Origin: Desulfurococcales archaeon
GTDB taxonomy: Archaea > Thermoproteota > Thermoprotei_A > Sulfolobales > Acidilobaceae
Assembly: GCA_027012045.1 (NCBI GenBank)
Contig: JALUZI010000161.1
Span: 1 to 7,060 of the forward strand
DNA: 7,060 nucleotides
Direction: 5' to 3'
In this document: piece after piece, positions 1 to 6,315 of the stretch
Layout: the number at the start of each line of letters is the position of its first letter
How positions within the stretch are numbered: position 1 is the first letter of the stretch
Translations under genes and position numbers: made by a program
Notes under the pieces: generated by a model
The model's input: the letters and a program-made list of their open reading frames with translations, nothing else
What the model was told of the DNA's origin: nothing
Databases searched by the model: none

Positions 1-833
1 GGGTTAGTGATAAGGGGAAACAGGTGGCTAGGGAGTACTTAAAAGAAAGGTTCGGGGAGGAGGCTCTGGAGAAACTGTATCATCCCAGGAGCTGGGGTGA
101 GGGAGGCGCGCATGAGGCTATACGGCCTACTAGGCCCTTAGACGCTGAGACGCTTAGGAACATGGTTGAAGAAGGCTTCATCGAGCTCGCCTCGGAGCTG
201 ACGTGGAACCACTACAGGCTATATGACCTTATATTCAGGCGTTTCATAGCTAGCCAGATGAAGCCTGGCAAACTGGTCTACCGTAAATACACGTACTACC
301 TGAACGGTGTTAAGGTCAGGGAAGACGAGTTGCCTTCGAAGGTTGTAGAACCAGGGTTCCTCTCGGTTTACCAGGAGGTCAAGCCCGTAGAGCTGGATGA
401 GGGAGAGTATCCTGTGGACAATGTGGACTCGTCAAAGGTCAGTAGAGTCCCCTTGTATACTGATGGTGACGTCGTGAGGTTAATGAAGGAACGCGGTATT
501 GGGAGGCCGAGCACTTATGCGAAGATACTGGACACGCTTGTTAAGAGAAGGTATGTCTATGTTATACAGAAGACGGGCCAGTTAAAATCGACTCGTAGAG
601 GTGAGGGTGTTTACGAGTATCTTAACGAGAAGTTCTCAAGCTTGGTTTCAGAGGAGAGGACTAGAATGGTAGAGGAGAAAATGAAGATGGTTGAAGAGGG
701 TAGAGCAGAGCGGGACAAAGTGCTGCTCGAGGTTTACATGGAGATCAAGCCTATAGACATTGAGAACAGGGATAAGGACTGGACTGCCGAGAAAGCCGCT
801 GAGGCTATCGCTAGGGACCTAGGAAATTTATAG
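1..833 (+). CDS. rgy: Reverse gyrase, C-terminal part (5' end outside window)
   Basis: This is the last roughly 277 residues of reverse gyrase, which uses ATP to introduce positive supercoils and is found in hyperthermophiles. The reading frame is open from the window edge; the first visible residues read VSDKGKQVAREYL, so the GTG at 24 is an internal valine codon and not a start. This stretch normally follows soon after the catalytic tyrosine of the type IA topoisomerase domain, which must lie just upstream of the window. Visible topoisomerase signatures are GGAHEAIRPTRPLD (nt 102-143) and GIGRPSTYAKIL (nt 495-530), both typical of reverse gyrase and topoisomerase I. The acidic, charged C-terminus ends at a TAG stop. 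Complete reverse gyrases are about 1,200 residues, so only the final quarter is present. The helicase domain is not visible, so topoisomerase I is the formal alternative, but the motif wording and thermophile context favour reverse gyrase. Confidence 0.9.
   Translation, partial: VSDKGKQVAREYLKERFGEEALEKLYHPRSWGEGGAHEAIRPTRPLDAETLRNMVEEGFIELASELTWNHYRLYDLIFRRFIASQMKPGKLVYRKYTYYLNGVKVREDELPSKVVEPGFLSVYQEVKPVELDEGEYPVDNVDSSKVSRVPLYTDGDVVRLMKERGIGRPSTYAKILDTLVKRRYVYVIQKTGQLKSTRRGEGVYEYLNEKFSSLVSEERTRMVEEKMKMVEEGRAERDKVLLEVYMEIKPIDIENRDKDWTAEKAAEAIARDLGNL
824..832 (+). promoter_or_regulatory. Possible TATA box for the nitrilase-like gene
   Basis: AAATTTATA overlaps the stop codon of reverse gyrase. 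A start of transcription about 25 bases downstream (near 853) would leave a short leader containing the ribosome binding site GGAGG at 863-867. The alternative is simple readthrough from reverse gyrase, since the gap is only 43 bases. Confidence 0.35.
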
Positions 834-876
834 GGTGAAGTCATACACAGATTTAGTCTAGCGGAGGAATACAGGC

Positions 877-1830
877 TTGGAAGTATTCGGCGACGAAGAC
901 AGGGAGGATGTGATTAAGATAGCTATAATACATGGCAGGATAAAGTACCAAGCTAGGCGTCAGAACATACATAAGCTATCGAGCCTTATAGGTGAAGCGA
1001 TGTCCAAGACAGAGGATCCTCCTCAACTGCTAGTCCTACCGCCTTACCCCCTGACAGGCCCGTTAATCGGCTACAACAACAAGGAGAGAACCCTGAGGTA
1101 CATTAAGAGTAACGCGGAGAGAATAAACGAGAAGGGATACACAACACAGTTCATATGGCAGCGGATGGCTCCCTACATGGCCAATGTACTTGCAGGGCCG
1201 ATAATAGAGAGGGCTGGACCCAAGCTCTTTAACACTATGCTACTCGTAGACCAGGACCACCACCGCGTGCTCAGGTATAGGAAAATATCGGTAACACCCA
1301 TGGAGGCGGAGTACAGGATTAACCCTGGGAAAGAGCCGGGTATCATGAGTATACCAGGACCCGGCGGGATAGAGAGGAAGATAGGCGTATTCATAGAGAA
1401 CGACATACTTCACCCAGAAATATTCAGGCTCCTATCCCTCATGGGTGCATGGGTGATAATAGGAAGCATCCTCCCGCTACCCTATATGGAGCAGATCATC
1501 GAGGTCAAGGATGTCGGTGAAGGCGAACGTAGGAACGATAAGATCATATCGATAAACACGAGCTTCCTAGAGTCATTCGCCACTGCAAGGGCAGTAGAGA
1601 CAGGGGTCCCAGTAATCATAGTCGGCGGCATCGTTGAGAGCCTCCACGGGGAGCTCATGGCTGAATCCCCGACAATAATAGCTGACCCGGACCATGGTGT
1701 GGTGAAGGTTCAGCGGGACGAGGATATACTGAGGCTTGACGTGACCCCGCCCGAGCAACCGCCGTGCACTGGTAGCTGTATTAACGTTCTATCCGTTGCA
1801 CAGAAGTATTACAGGCAAAAGCTAGTATAA
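877..1830 (+). CDS. Nitrilase-superfamily protein lacking catalytic Glu and Cys (probable pseudoenzyme)
   Basis: The 317-residue protein has the carbon-nitrogen hydrolase (nitrilase) fold pattern. A first strand with IAIIHG (15-20) is followed by LLVLPP (51-56), VLRYRK (131-136), IGVFIENDILHPEIFRLL (169-186) and ARAVETGVPVIIVGG (237-251). Active members use a Glu-Lys-Cys triad. Lys136 is present, but the Glu after the 'LP' of strand 2 is Pro56, and the Cys of the usual 'ICYD' motif is Glu174 (IEND). Hydrolase or amide-transfer chemistry by the normal mechanism is therefore unlikely; a binding or structural role is my inference. The only two cysteines form a C297-x3-C301 pair near the C-terminus. 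The start is TTG at 877, chosen because GGAGG (863-867) sits at the spacing seen for the other genes here; the in-frame GTG at 910 has its purine run too close. It follows reverse gyrase by 43 bases and converges on porB. The true role and binding partner are unknown. Confidence 0.8.
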   Translation: MEVFGDEDREDVIKIAIIHGRIKYQARRQNIHKLSSLIGEAMSKTEDPPQLLVLPPYPLTGPLIGYNNKERTLRYIKSNAERINEKGYTTQFIWQRMAPYMANVLAGPIIERAGPKLFNTMLLVDQDHHRVLRYRKISVTPMEAEYRINPGKEPGIMSIPGPGGIERKIGVFIENDILHPEIFRLLSLMGAWVIIGSILPLPYMEQIIEVKDVGEGERRNDKIISINTSFLESFATARAVETGVPVIIVGGIVESLHGELMAESPTIIADPDHGVVKVQRDEDILRLDVTPPEQPPCTGSCINVLSVAQKYYRQKLV

Positions 1831-1876
1831 CTTTTTTTGATAAGCCAAAAAGAAGGGAGGAAAAGAAGGGGCTTAT
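1831..1876. terminator. Convergent terminator region with T7 run, inverted repeat and purine tract
   Basis: Immediately after the TAA of the nitrilase-like gene, the + strand has seven consecutive T (1832-1838), a typical archaeal termination signal. ATAAGCC (1840-1846) and GGCTTAT (1870-1876) form a perfect 7-bp inverted repeat, the right arm covering the porB stop codon. The 23 bases between them are all purines on the + strand, so the leftward por transcript ends in a pyrimidine tract with T5 (complement of 1847-1851) and T4 runs. One compact element thus appears to serve both converging transcripts. Confidence 0.6.
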
Positions 1877-2844
1877 GATACTACCGGCCCTATAACTTCT
1901 CTGCCAACTATCTTATTTATCCTCTCAACTTCCTCGTCAACCATCCTCTGTATGGCCTCGATCTCCTCTTCGGTTAGATGCTTGAACCTGCCCTGGAGCT
2001 TCAGGTACTCTTTGACCGGCTTCCTCTTCTTGACCGGGACGGTGACACGGTACTGGCCGTGGTCTATCTCGTAGAGGACCCATACACCGGTCTCGGTTGC
2101 CAGTCTAGCTATTGTTATACCGAGCCTTGGATCGAACCTCCACCCGGTGGTACACGGCATTATAACGTGGACGAAGCTGGGTCCCTCCTCCAGAGCGTCC
2201 AGGCCTTTCTTGAACTTATTAACCATGTCTAGGGGATACGCTGGGTTCGCGGTTGCCACGTATGGAACCCTGTGAGCCGCTACTATGGCTGCTATGTCCT
2301 TCTTCGGCCTCCACTCCCCCCTCCAGACTTTCCCGGCTGGAGTCGTGGTTGTCCATGCACCGTAGGGTGTGGCGCCGCTCCTCTGTATACCTGTGTTCAT
2401 GTAGGCCTCGTTGTCGTATACCACGTACATGACCCGGTGCCCACGTTCTAGCATTCCGGATAGTGCCTGGAATCCTATGTCGAATGTTCCACCGTCTCCT
2501 CCCAGGGCTATTACCTTATAGTCATCGTCGATCACGCCTTTCTTCTTGAGGATCTTTATCGCCGACTCAACACCGCTGGCCACTGCTGCAGCGTTCTCGA
2601 ATGCCACGTGTATCCATGGGACGTTCCAGCTCGTGTACGGGTATGGTGTTGTCGATACTTCTACGCATCCTGTCGCGTTGACAACGACAGTGTTGGGCCC
2701 GGCGACCTTCATTAGGTGCCTGACTATTACTCCTGCGGTACAACCGGCACACAGCCTGTGGCCGCTTACTAGTCCCTCCCACCTGGTTAGCTGGAAGAGG
2801 CTCTTGTACAGCTGACCCTTCGGGAGTTGCTCTGCACCCGACAT
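1873..2844 (-). CDS. porB: Pyruvate (2-oxoacid):ferredoxin oxidoreductase, beta subunit
   Basis: The 323-residue beta subunit carries thiamine diphosphate and the iron-sulfur cluster next to it. It works with the other three subunits to turn pyruvate and CoA into acetyl-CoA, CO2 and reduced ferredoxin in the cytoplasm. The TPP-binding motif runs from GDG (116-118) to the YDNEAYMNTGIQ block (143-154), which holds the conserved asparagines. The cluster ligands are seen as C32-x2-C35, C60 and C231. The blocks PWIHVAFENAAAVASG (76-91), QALSGMLERGH (126-136) and EYLKLQGRFKHL (279-290) match archaeal and Thermotoga PorB/VorB proteins, and the length is usual for the family. The ATG at 2844 shares one base with the TAA of porA (TAATG), with GGGGTGA (2858-2852) in front; translational coupling is likely. 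Last gene of the por operon. Closely related 2-oxoisovalerate enzymes cannot be fully excluded. Confidence 0.92.
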   Translation of the reverse strand: MSGAEQLPKGQLYKSLFQLTRWEGLVSGHRLCAGCTAGVIVRHLMKVAGPNTVVVNATGCVEVSTTPYPYTSWNVPWIHVAFENAAAVASGVESAIKILKKKGVIDDDYKVIALGGDGGTFDIGFQALSGMLERGHRVMYVVYDNEAYMNTGIQRSGATPYGAWTTTTPAGKVWRGEWRPKKDIAAIVAAHRVPYVATANPAYPLDMVNKFKKGLDALEEGPSFVHVIMPCTTGWRFDPRLGITIARLATETGVWVLYEIDHGQYRVTVPVKKRKPVKEYLKLQGRFKHLTEEEIEAIQRMVDEEVERINKIVGREVIGPVVS

Positions 2845-4055
2845 TACTTTCTCACCCCGTAGAATATGGTTTCTTCGGGAGCCGCTTTCCGGCTCTCCAA
2901 TGCGAGTTTGAACATGTTCATAGCGTCATCGTCCTTGAAGGCCCTCTGGCCTATTCCGGCTACAACGCTTACTACCTTCGTGTCTATTCCCCGTGAGTGG
3001 AACAGGCTGTTTATCTCGGTCGCCAGGGGTCCCTGGACTGGTGCACCGTAGCTTATAGCCCTGTCTATAACTAGCAGTGTATCTACTCCGCTAGTGGCTT
3101 TCAGGAAGTCTTCTACTGGGAACGGCCTGTATAACCTGAGTCTTAGGAGGCCTACTTTCATCCCTTTCTCCCTGGCCGTGTTTATCAGGTACTTGAGTGT
3201 TGTGGCGTAGCTCGTTGTGGCTACAACGATGGCGTCCGCGTCTTCGCAGTGGATACACTCTAGTAAACCGTAGTTCCTGCCGAACACCTTGCCGAACTCC
3301 TCGTCGGCACGCCTAAACTTCTCCAGGGCCACCTTCATTGTTTCAACCTGCTGGTACTTGAACTCGTAGTACCAGTTCGGGTCTGTTATTGTTCCTATGG
3401 TCACAGGCTTCTTTGGGTCGAGCTTGTAGGGATAGTCCCTCTTTGGGGCATACGAGAGAACTGTCTCCCTGTCCTCCGTAACTACCGGCTCCATGGTGTG
3501 GCTCATCAGGTAACCATCGTAGGCAACCATGAAGGGTAACAGGACCTCCGGGTCCTCGGCTACTTTGAAGGCTTGGATGACAGTGTCATAGGCTTCCTGG
3601 GCGGAGCTGACGAAAGCTATTATCCACCCAGAATCCCTAGCGTTCATTACGTCGCTGTGGTCGTTCCATATGCTTATAGGAGCGCTGAGGGCTCTCGTGG
3701 CAACGCTCATGACGACCGGTACTCTTCCACCGCTTGCTATGTGGAGTATTTCATGCATCAACGCGAGGCCCTGGCTTGCTGTGGCTGTGAAGCTCCTGGC
3801 TCCCGCTGCGGCTGCCCCTATTGCGGCGCTTAGCGCGGAGTGCTCGCTTTCAACGTGTATCATCTCAGCGTCTAGCTCGCCGTTCGCTATGTACTCGGCT
3901 ATTTTCTCCACGACGGTTGTCTGCGGTGTTATGGGATAGGCCGAGACAACGTCGACGTCTAGGTCCCTGGCCGCTGTGGCTATGGCGGAGTTAGTGCTCA
4001 TAGGCCTCGGTCTCTTGAGGCCTTTCCCGCTTGCCTCCTCAACTGCGAGCGTCAC
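2844..4055 (-). CDS. porA: Pyruvate (2-oxoacid):ferredoxin oxidoreductase, alpha subunit
   Basis: The 403-residue alpha subunit contributes to the TPP and substrate/CoA site. The family signature YPITPQT is at 40-46. VESEHSA (68-74) contains Glu71, most likely the glutamate that activates TPP. ATASQGLALM (91-100) and SIWNDHSDVMNARDSGW (128-144) are the next conserved blocks, followed by the LLPFMVAYDGYLMSHTMEPV region and a C-terminal Rossmann-like domain with VVATTSYATTLKYL and a conserved YGAPVQGPL segment. Length fits the four-subunit type (about 390-400 residues). The start is GTG at 4055, overlapping the porD stop by four bases (GTGA) and preceded by a perfect GGAGGTGA (4069-4062). The first roughly 15 residues are a charged extension before the conserved core. 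Pyruvate is the most likely substrate given subunit order and strong PorB resemblance; a branched-chain 2-oxoacid is the alternative. Confidence 0.92.
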   Translation of the reverse strand: MTLAVEEASGKGLKRPRPMSTNSAIATAARDLDVDVVSAYPITPQTTVVEKIAEYIANGELDAEMIHVESEHSALSAAIGAAAAGARSFTATASQGLALMHEILHIASGGRVPVVMSVATRALSAPISIWNDHSDVMNARDSGWIIAFVSSAQEAYDTVIQAFKVAEDPEVLLPFMVAYDGYLMSHTMEPVVTEDRETVLSYAPKRDYPYKLDPKKPVTIGTITDPNWYYEFKYQQVETMKVALEKFRRADEEFGKVFGRNYGLLECIHCEDADAIVVATTSYATTLKYLINTAREKGMKVGLLRLRLYRPFPVEDFLKATSGVDTLLVIDRAISYGAPVQGPLATEINSLFHSRGIDTKVVSVVAGIGQRAFKDDDAMNMFKLALESRKAAPEETIFYGVRK

Positions 4056-4393
4056 TCCTCTTCACCTCCGGGCTCCTCGACTGGTTCGGGGATCATTTTA
4101 ATCGCGTTCACAGGGCATTCCTGGGCGCATATGCCACAGCCCTTACAGTAGTCGTAGTTCACTATGTACTTGATCTTGTATGTCTTCCCCTTACTGGTGG
4201 TGTATTCCTCGTCTACTTCCCTGATAGCGTTGTCGGGACAGTAAACCCAGCAGAGCCGGCATCTCACACACTTATCCTGGTCTATTACTGGCCTCTCAAC
4301 CCTCCAGTCTCCAGTGTAGTACTTGAGGCTGGTAGCTGGCTCGGGGATTATTCCCCCGGGAGGAAGCTCGTTGTACTTGGGTAAGTCGCTCAT
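4052..4393 (-). CDS. porD: Pyruvate:ferredoxin oxidoreductase, delta subunit (2[4Fe-4S] ferredoxin-like)
   Basis: The 113-residue electron-transfer subunit has two complete CxxCxxCxxxCP motifs: C42, C45, C48, C52 followed by Pro, and C83, C86, C89, C93 followed by Pro. They should bind two [4Fe-4S] clusters that carry electrons from the TPP-proximal cluster in PorB towards external ferredoxin. The upstream TGDWRVERPVID stretch (27-38) is characteristic of PorD/VorD and separates it from free ferredoxins. The insert between the two motifs (about 58-80) contains a Lys/Tyr-rich hairpin, as in other PorD proteins, and the C-terminus is a short acidic proline tail. ATG at 4393 overlaps the porG stop by four bases (ATGA), with GAGGTG (4407-4402) at good spacing. 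The gene lies between gamma and alpha, the usual archaeal gamma-delta-alpha-beta order. Confidence 0.93.
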   Translation of the reverse strand: MSDLPKYNELPPGGIIPEPATSLKYYTGDWRVERPVIDQDKCVRCRLCWVYCPDNAIREVDEEYTTSKGKTYKIKYIVNYDYCKGCGICAQECPVNAIKMIPEPVEEPGGEEE

Positions 4394-4971
4394 TGGGCAA
4401 GCACCTCTTCTTTGATTTCACTTACAACGGTTTCCTTATAAGCCCTCCGTATAAGCTCCACGTTTAACTCTCCGATTTTGCCTGGGAACTTGTTTAGTAT
4501 TGCTTTCTCCGTGTTCTCCAGGCTCACCACTCCTGTTGCTTTAACCAGTGCTCCGAGCATGGCCGTGTTAACTATAGGCCTCTTCAGGACTTCCATTGCT
4601 AGGCCGGTAGCGTCTATTACTCCTATCTTCACGCCAGGCTTTAGCTTCAGGATCTTAGCTATTTTCTCCGGGGGAAGCTTCGCGTTCACCACCACGGTCC
4701 CATTGGGTTTCAGGCCGTACGTGTACTCGGGGTGTAGCAGGCTTGGATCCAGTATTACTAGAATATCAGGTGTTGTTACGGGCGTCCTCGGTATTACCGG
4801 GTTATCGCTTATCCTCGTGTATGCCCTGACGGGGGCTCCTCTCCTCTCAGCGCCGAACTCGGGGAACGCTAGGGCGTATTTACCGTCTAGTATGGCGGCG
4901 GCCGAGACGGCTTCGGATGCAGTTACGGCTCCCTGGCCGCCTCTGCCATGCCACCTTATCTCGATCATCAA
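4390..4971 (-). CDS. porG: Pyruvate (2-oxoacid):ferredoxin oxidoreductase, gamma subunit
   Basis: The 193-residue gamma subunit, first gene of the por operon, belongs to the catalytic-domain III family that contributes to CoA binding in these enzymes. Visible motifs are RWHGRGGQGAVTA (6-18) and FPEFGAERRGAPVRAY (36-51), both diagnostic of PorG/VorG, then DILVILDPSLL (69-79) and the VNTAMLGALVKATG segment. Two starts are possible: TTG at 4971 or ATG at 4968, one codon apart. The family usually begins MIEIRWHGRGGQG, which fits ATG 4968. The ribosome binding site AGGTGG (4983-4978) is, however, at the 8-9 base spacing used by the other genes only for TTG 4971 (11 for the ATG). I give the longer form but regard the choice as open. 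The downstream porD starts within its stop codon. Confidence 0.9.
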   Translation of the reverse strand: MMIEIRWHGRGGQGAVTASEAVSAAAILDGKYALAFPEFGAERRGAPVRAYTRISDNPVIPRTPVTTPDILVILDPSLLHPEYTYGLKPNGTVVVNAKLPPEKIAKILKLKPGVKIGVIDATGLAMEVLKRPIVNTAMLGALVKATGVVSLENTEKAILNKFPGKIGELNVELIRRAYKETVVSEIKEEVLAQ

Positions 4972-5008
4972 TGTTTTCCACCTTATTCAGTGAATGAGGG
5001 TAGTTTTG

Positions 5009-5019
5009 CATATATCAAA
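5009..5019 (-). promoter_or_regulatory. Probable por operon TATA box
   Basis: On the minus strand this reads TTTGATATATG, a reasonable archaeal TATA box. Its centre is about 40 bases upstream of porG, so transcription would start near 4986, leaving a leader of about 15 bases that contains the AGGTGG ribosome binding site. A direct repeat of TTTGATA lies 21 bp upstream (5034-5040), about two helical turns away on the same face. Confidence 0.5.
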
Positions 5020-5054
5020 CGGGTTCTGCCGGTTATCAAATGGGGCTTCATTAG

Positions 5055-5064
5055 TTATATATTA
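5055..5064. promoter_or_regulatory. TTATATATTA element in the divergent region
   Basis: A strong TATA-like sequence whose core is palindromic, so direction is undecided. Rightward, its start site would fall at about 5082-5086, exactly at the ATG of a 27-codon open frame. Leftward it could be a second, more distant por promoter with a leader of about 60 bases. Confidence 0.35.
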
Positions 5065-5081
5065 GTTTGCACCCATATTAC

Positions 5082-5165
5082 ATGGAAAAGAGGCTCCCGG
5101 CAAGGGTATTAACATTCGTCTATTCCTGTTACGACTCAATGTTTTATACCCTTATTACCCGATAA
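5082..5165 (+). CDS. Possible leaderless 27-residue small ORF
   Basis: ATG at 5082 opens a 27-codon frame ending in TAA at 5163-5165. The protein would begin MEKRLPARVLTF and contain a VYSCYD segment; it matches nothing I know. It has no ribosome binding site, but the ATG lies about 22-25 bases after the centre of the TTATATATTA element, where a leaderless archaeal mRNA would begin. The frame ends 22 bases before the next gene and covers the TATA box of that gene. It could be chance in an A/T-rich intergenic region; I consider it a candidate only. Confidence 0.15.
   Translation: MEKRLPARVLTFVYSCYDSMFYTLITR
5142..5148 (+). promoter_or_regulatory. TATA box for the unknown protein/TrmB operon
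   Basis: TTTTATA lies about 43 bases before the first gene; a start near 5170 leaves a short leader with the AAGGTG ribosome binding site at 5177-5182. Imperfect inverted copies of GGGTA(T/A)TAA flank it: 5104-5112 upstream and 5152-5160 (as TTATTACCC) between TATA and the expected start site, a position where a repressor would block transcription. Confidence 0.5.
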
Positions 5166-5186
5166 AATGGATAATTAAGGTGTTGG

Positions 5187-5564
5187 GTGTTGGATATAGA
5201 AAAAGCGCTTGTAGTCAGGGTGGAATCCCTGAACGACCTGGTCAGGGTCGCAGGGTCAATAGTCCTCTCGAGGAACCCTATGTACATTATGAGGTTCAAA
5301 CACGGAAACCATACCGTCTACCTAATGCTTAGCGTGATACGCGACTACTACAAGTATAATGGAGTCCCAATGGCCTACTACTACACAGTCGAGAATGGCG
5401 GGGAGGAGCACAAGGCTAAGTATATTCTGCTTAAAGTAGACGAGATGGGGGAGGAGGTAGTGCTGACGAATAAGATACGCCACGGCTACGCCGTGATACC
5501 CGTCTTAGACCTTGCAGAGCCTCCCCCGTTCTTCCCTGTGGAAGTACTGGGTGGTGAGCAGTGA
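5187..5564 (+). CDS. Uncharacterised tyrosine-rich 125-residue protein, paired with TrmB-type regulator
   Basis: I do not recognise the family. The 125-residue protein has no signal peptide, membrane segment or cysteine. The pattern looks like a small alpha/beta domain: helix and strand (1-28), a strand pair around MYIMRFKHGNHTVYLML (32-48), then a striking tyrosine cluster with six Tyr between 54 and 66 (IRDYYKYNGVPMAYYY). A strand YILLKVDEMGEEVVL (79-93) and a proline-rich end (EPPPFFP) follow. Ten of its residues are tyrosine. The stop overlaps the GTG start of the downstream TrmB-type regulator by four bases (GTGA), so the two are almost certainly cotranslated and may work together, for example as ligand sensor and DNA-binding partner; that is inference. 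The start is uncertain: GTG 5187 is given, but TTG 5190 fits the ribosome binding site AAGGTG (5177-5182) better. Confidence 0.75.
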   Translation: MLDIEKALVVRVESLNDLVRVAGSIVLSRNPMYIMRFKHGNHTVYLMLSVIRDYYKYNGVPMAYYYTVENGGEEHKAKYILLKVDEMGEEVVLTNKIRHGYAVIPVLDLAEPPPFFPVEVLGGEQ

Positions 5565-6307
5565 GCCTCAGGCTTCTGAGGGAGAAGGTTGGGGAGAACG
5601 AGCTAGAGGAGCTCCTAAGGCTACTCAAGTTCCTGGGAGTATCAACGACAGAGTCCAGGGTGTACCTGTTCCTACTCACATATGGGCCTATGACCGTTAG
5701 GGAGATAAGCGAGAAGATGAATGCGGCCCAGTCAAAGATATACACTGCTGTGGAGAGCCTGGAGAAGAGGAACTGGGTGTACAAAGGCACGGGGCGCCCC
5801 GCCAAGATCCACCCGACCCATGTGGAGGAAGTTTGGAGGTACATTAAGGACAGGCTCAACAGGATGATGGAGAACATTGAGACGAAGGTGATACCTGCAC
5901 TTCAAAGCCTCGAGGCCGGAAGGGCGAACTACTACAAGGTCATGATAGTTGTTGAGCCCCAAATAGAGCAGGTTGCCAAGCGTATTATGTTCGAGGACTC
6001 GAAGGAGGTGAAGGTTGCCATCGGCGATAAGAGGCTCATAACACCGGGTCTCATGGAGGCACTCATCTATGCCGCCAGGTGGAAAGCGCTGAAGCTCATA
6101 CTTCCACCTGAACTAGAGGAGGAGGGTAGGACCCTGGAGAACCTGGGGGCACAGGTCAAGTATAAGGAGGTCTTCGGGGGCGGCATAATAGGCGAGGAGA
6201 TCCTATTGATAATTAACATGGGAGAAGAGCTCACCGGGTTATGGAGCGACCACGCCTTCTTCAAGACGCTTGCGGACATGTATTTCAACAGGCTCTGGAA
6301 CCAGTGA
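5561..6307 (+). CDS. TrmB-family winged-helix transcriptional regulator
   Basis: The 248-residue protein has an N-terminal winged helix (about 20-88) with the TrmB pattern LLKFLGVSTTESRVYLFLLTYG, then TVREISEKMNAAQSKIYTAVESLEKRNWV (45-73), the recognition helix being within 54-69. A charged helical linker (about 88-118) that could dimerise follows, then a C-terminal domain (about 124-248) ending in GLWSDHAFFKTLADMYFNRLW, the typical TrmB ending. Family members respond to sugars or other small metabolites and act as repressors or activators. The ligand here cannot be read from sequence, and sugar-binding residues are not obvious. The start is GTG at 5561 inside the upstream stop codon; GGGTG (5549-5553) has the standard spacing. 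Position next to the divergent por operon suggests autoregulation and perhaps por control. The TATA box of the next gene follows 25 bases after its stop. Confidence 0.85.
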   Translation: MSLRLLREKVGENELEELLRLLKFLGVSTTESRVYLFLLTYGPMTVREISEKMNAAQSKIYTAVESLEKRNWVYKGTGRPAKIHPTHVEEVWRYIKDRLNRMMENIETKVIPALQSLEAGRANYYKVMIVVEPQIEQVAKRIMFEDSKEVKVAIGDKRLITPGLMEALIYAARWKALKLILPPELEEEGRTLENLGAQVKYKEVFGGGIIGEEILLIINMGEELTGLWSDHAFFKTLADMYFNRLWNQ

Positions 6308-6315
6308 ATCCTCCT

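Noticed and set aside
910..912. GTG as alternative start of the nitrilase-like gene
   Set aside because: The purine run at 901-907 is only a few bases away, whereas TTG 877 has a correctly spaced GGAGG.
3573..3939. Overlapping + strand open frames inside porA
   Set aside because: Alanine- or cysteine-rich readings opposite strongly conserved porA motifs; typical shadow frames of a high-quality gene.
1873..4971. 2-oxoisovalerate (VOR) instead of pyruvate oxidoreductase
   Set aside because: Not excluded, only less likely: the subunit families are close relatives, and order and PorB motifs fit POR. A tree of alpha and beta subunits would decide.
4478..4993. 171-residue open frame antisense to porG
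   Set aside because: It mirrors porG, which has clear family motifs and a ribosome binding site; the antisense reading is hydrophobic and without recognisable motif.
5431..5877. 148-residue minus-strand frame opposite the unknown protein/TrmB junction
   Set aside because: Serine/arginine-rich reading produced by the complement of Glu/Leu-rich coding; no ribosome binding site noted.
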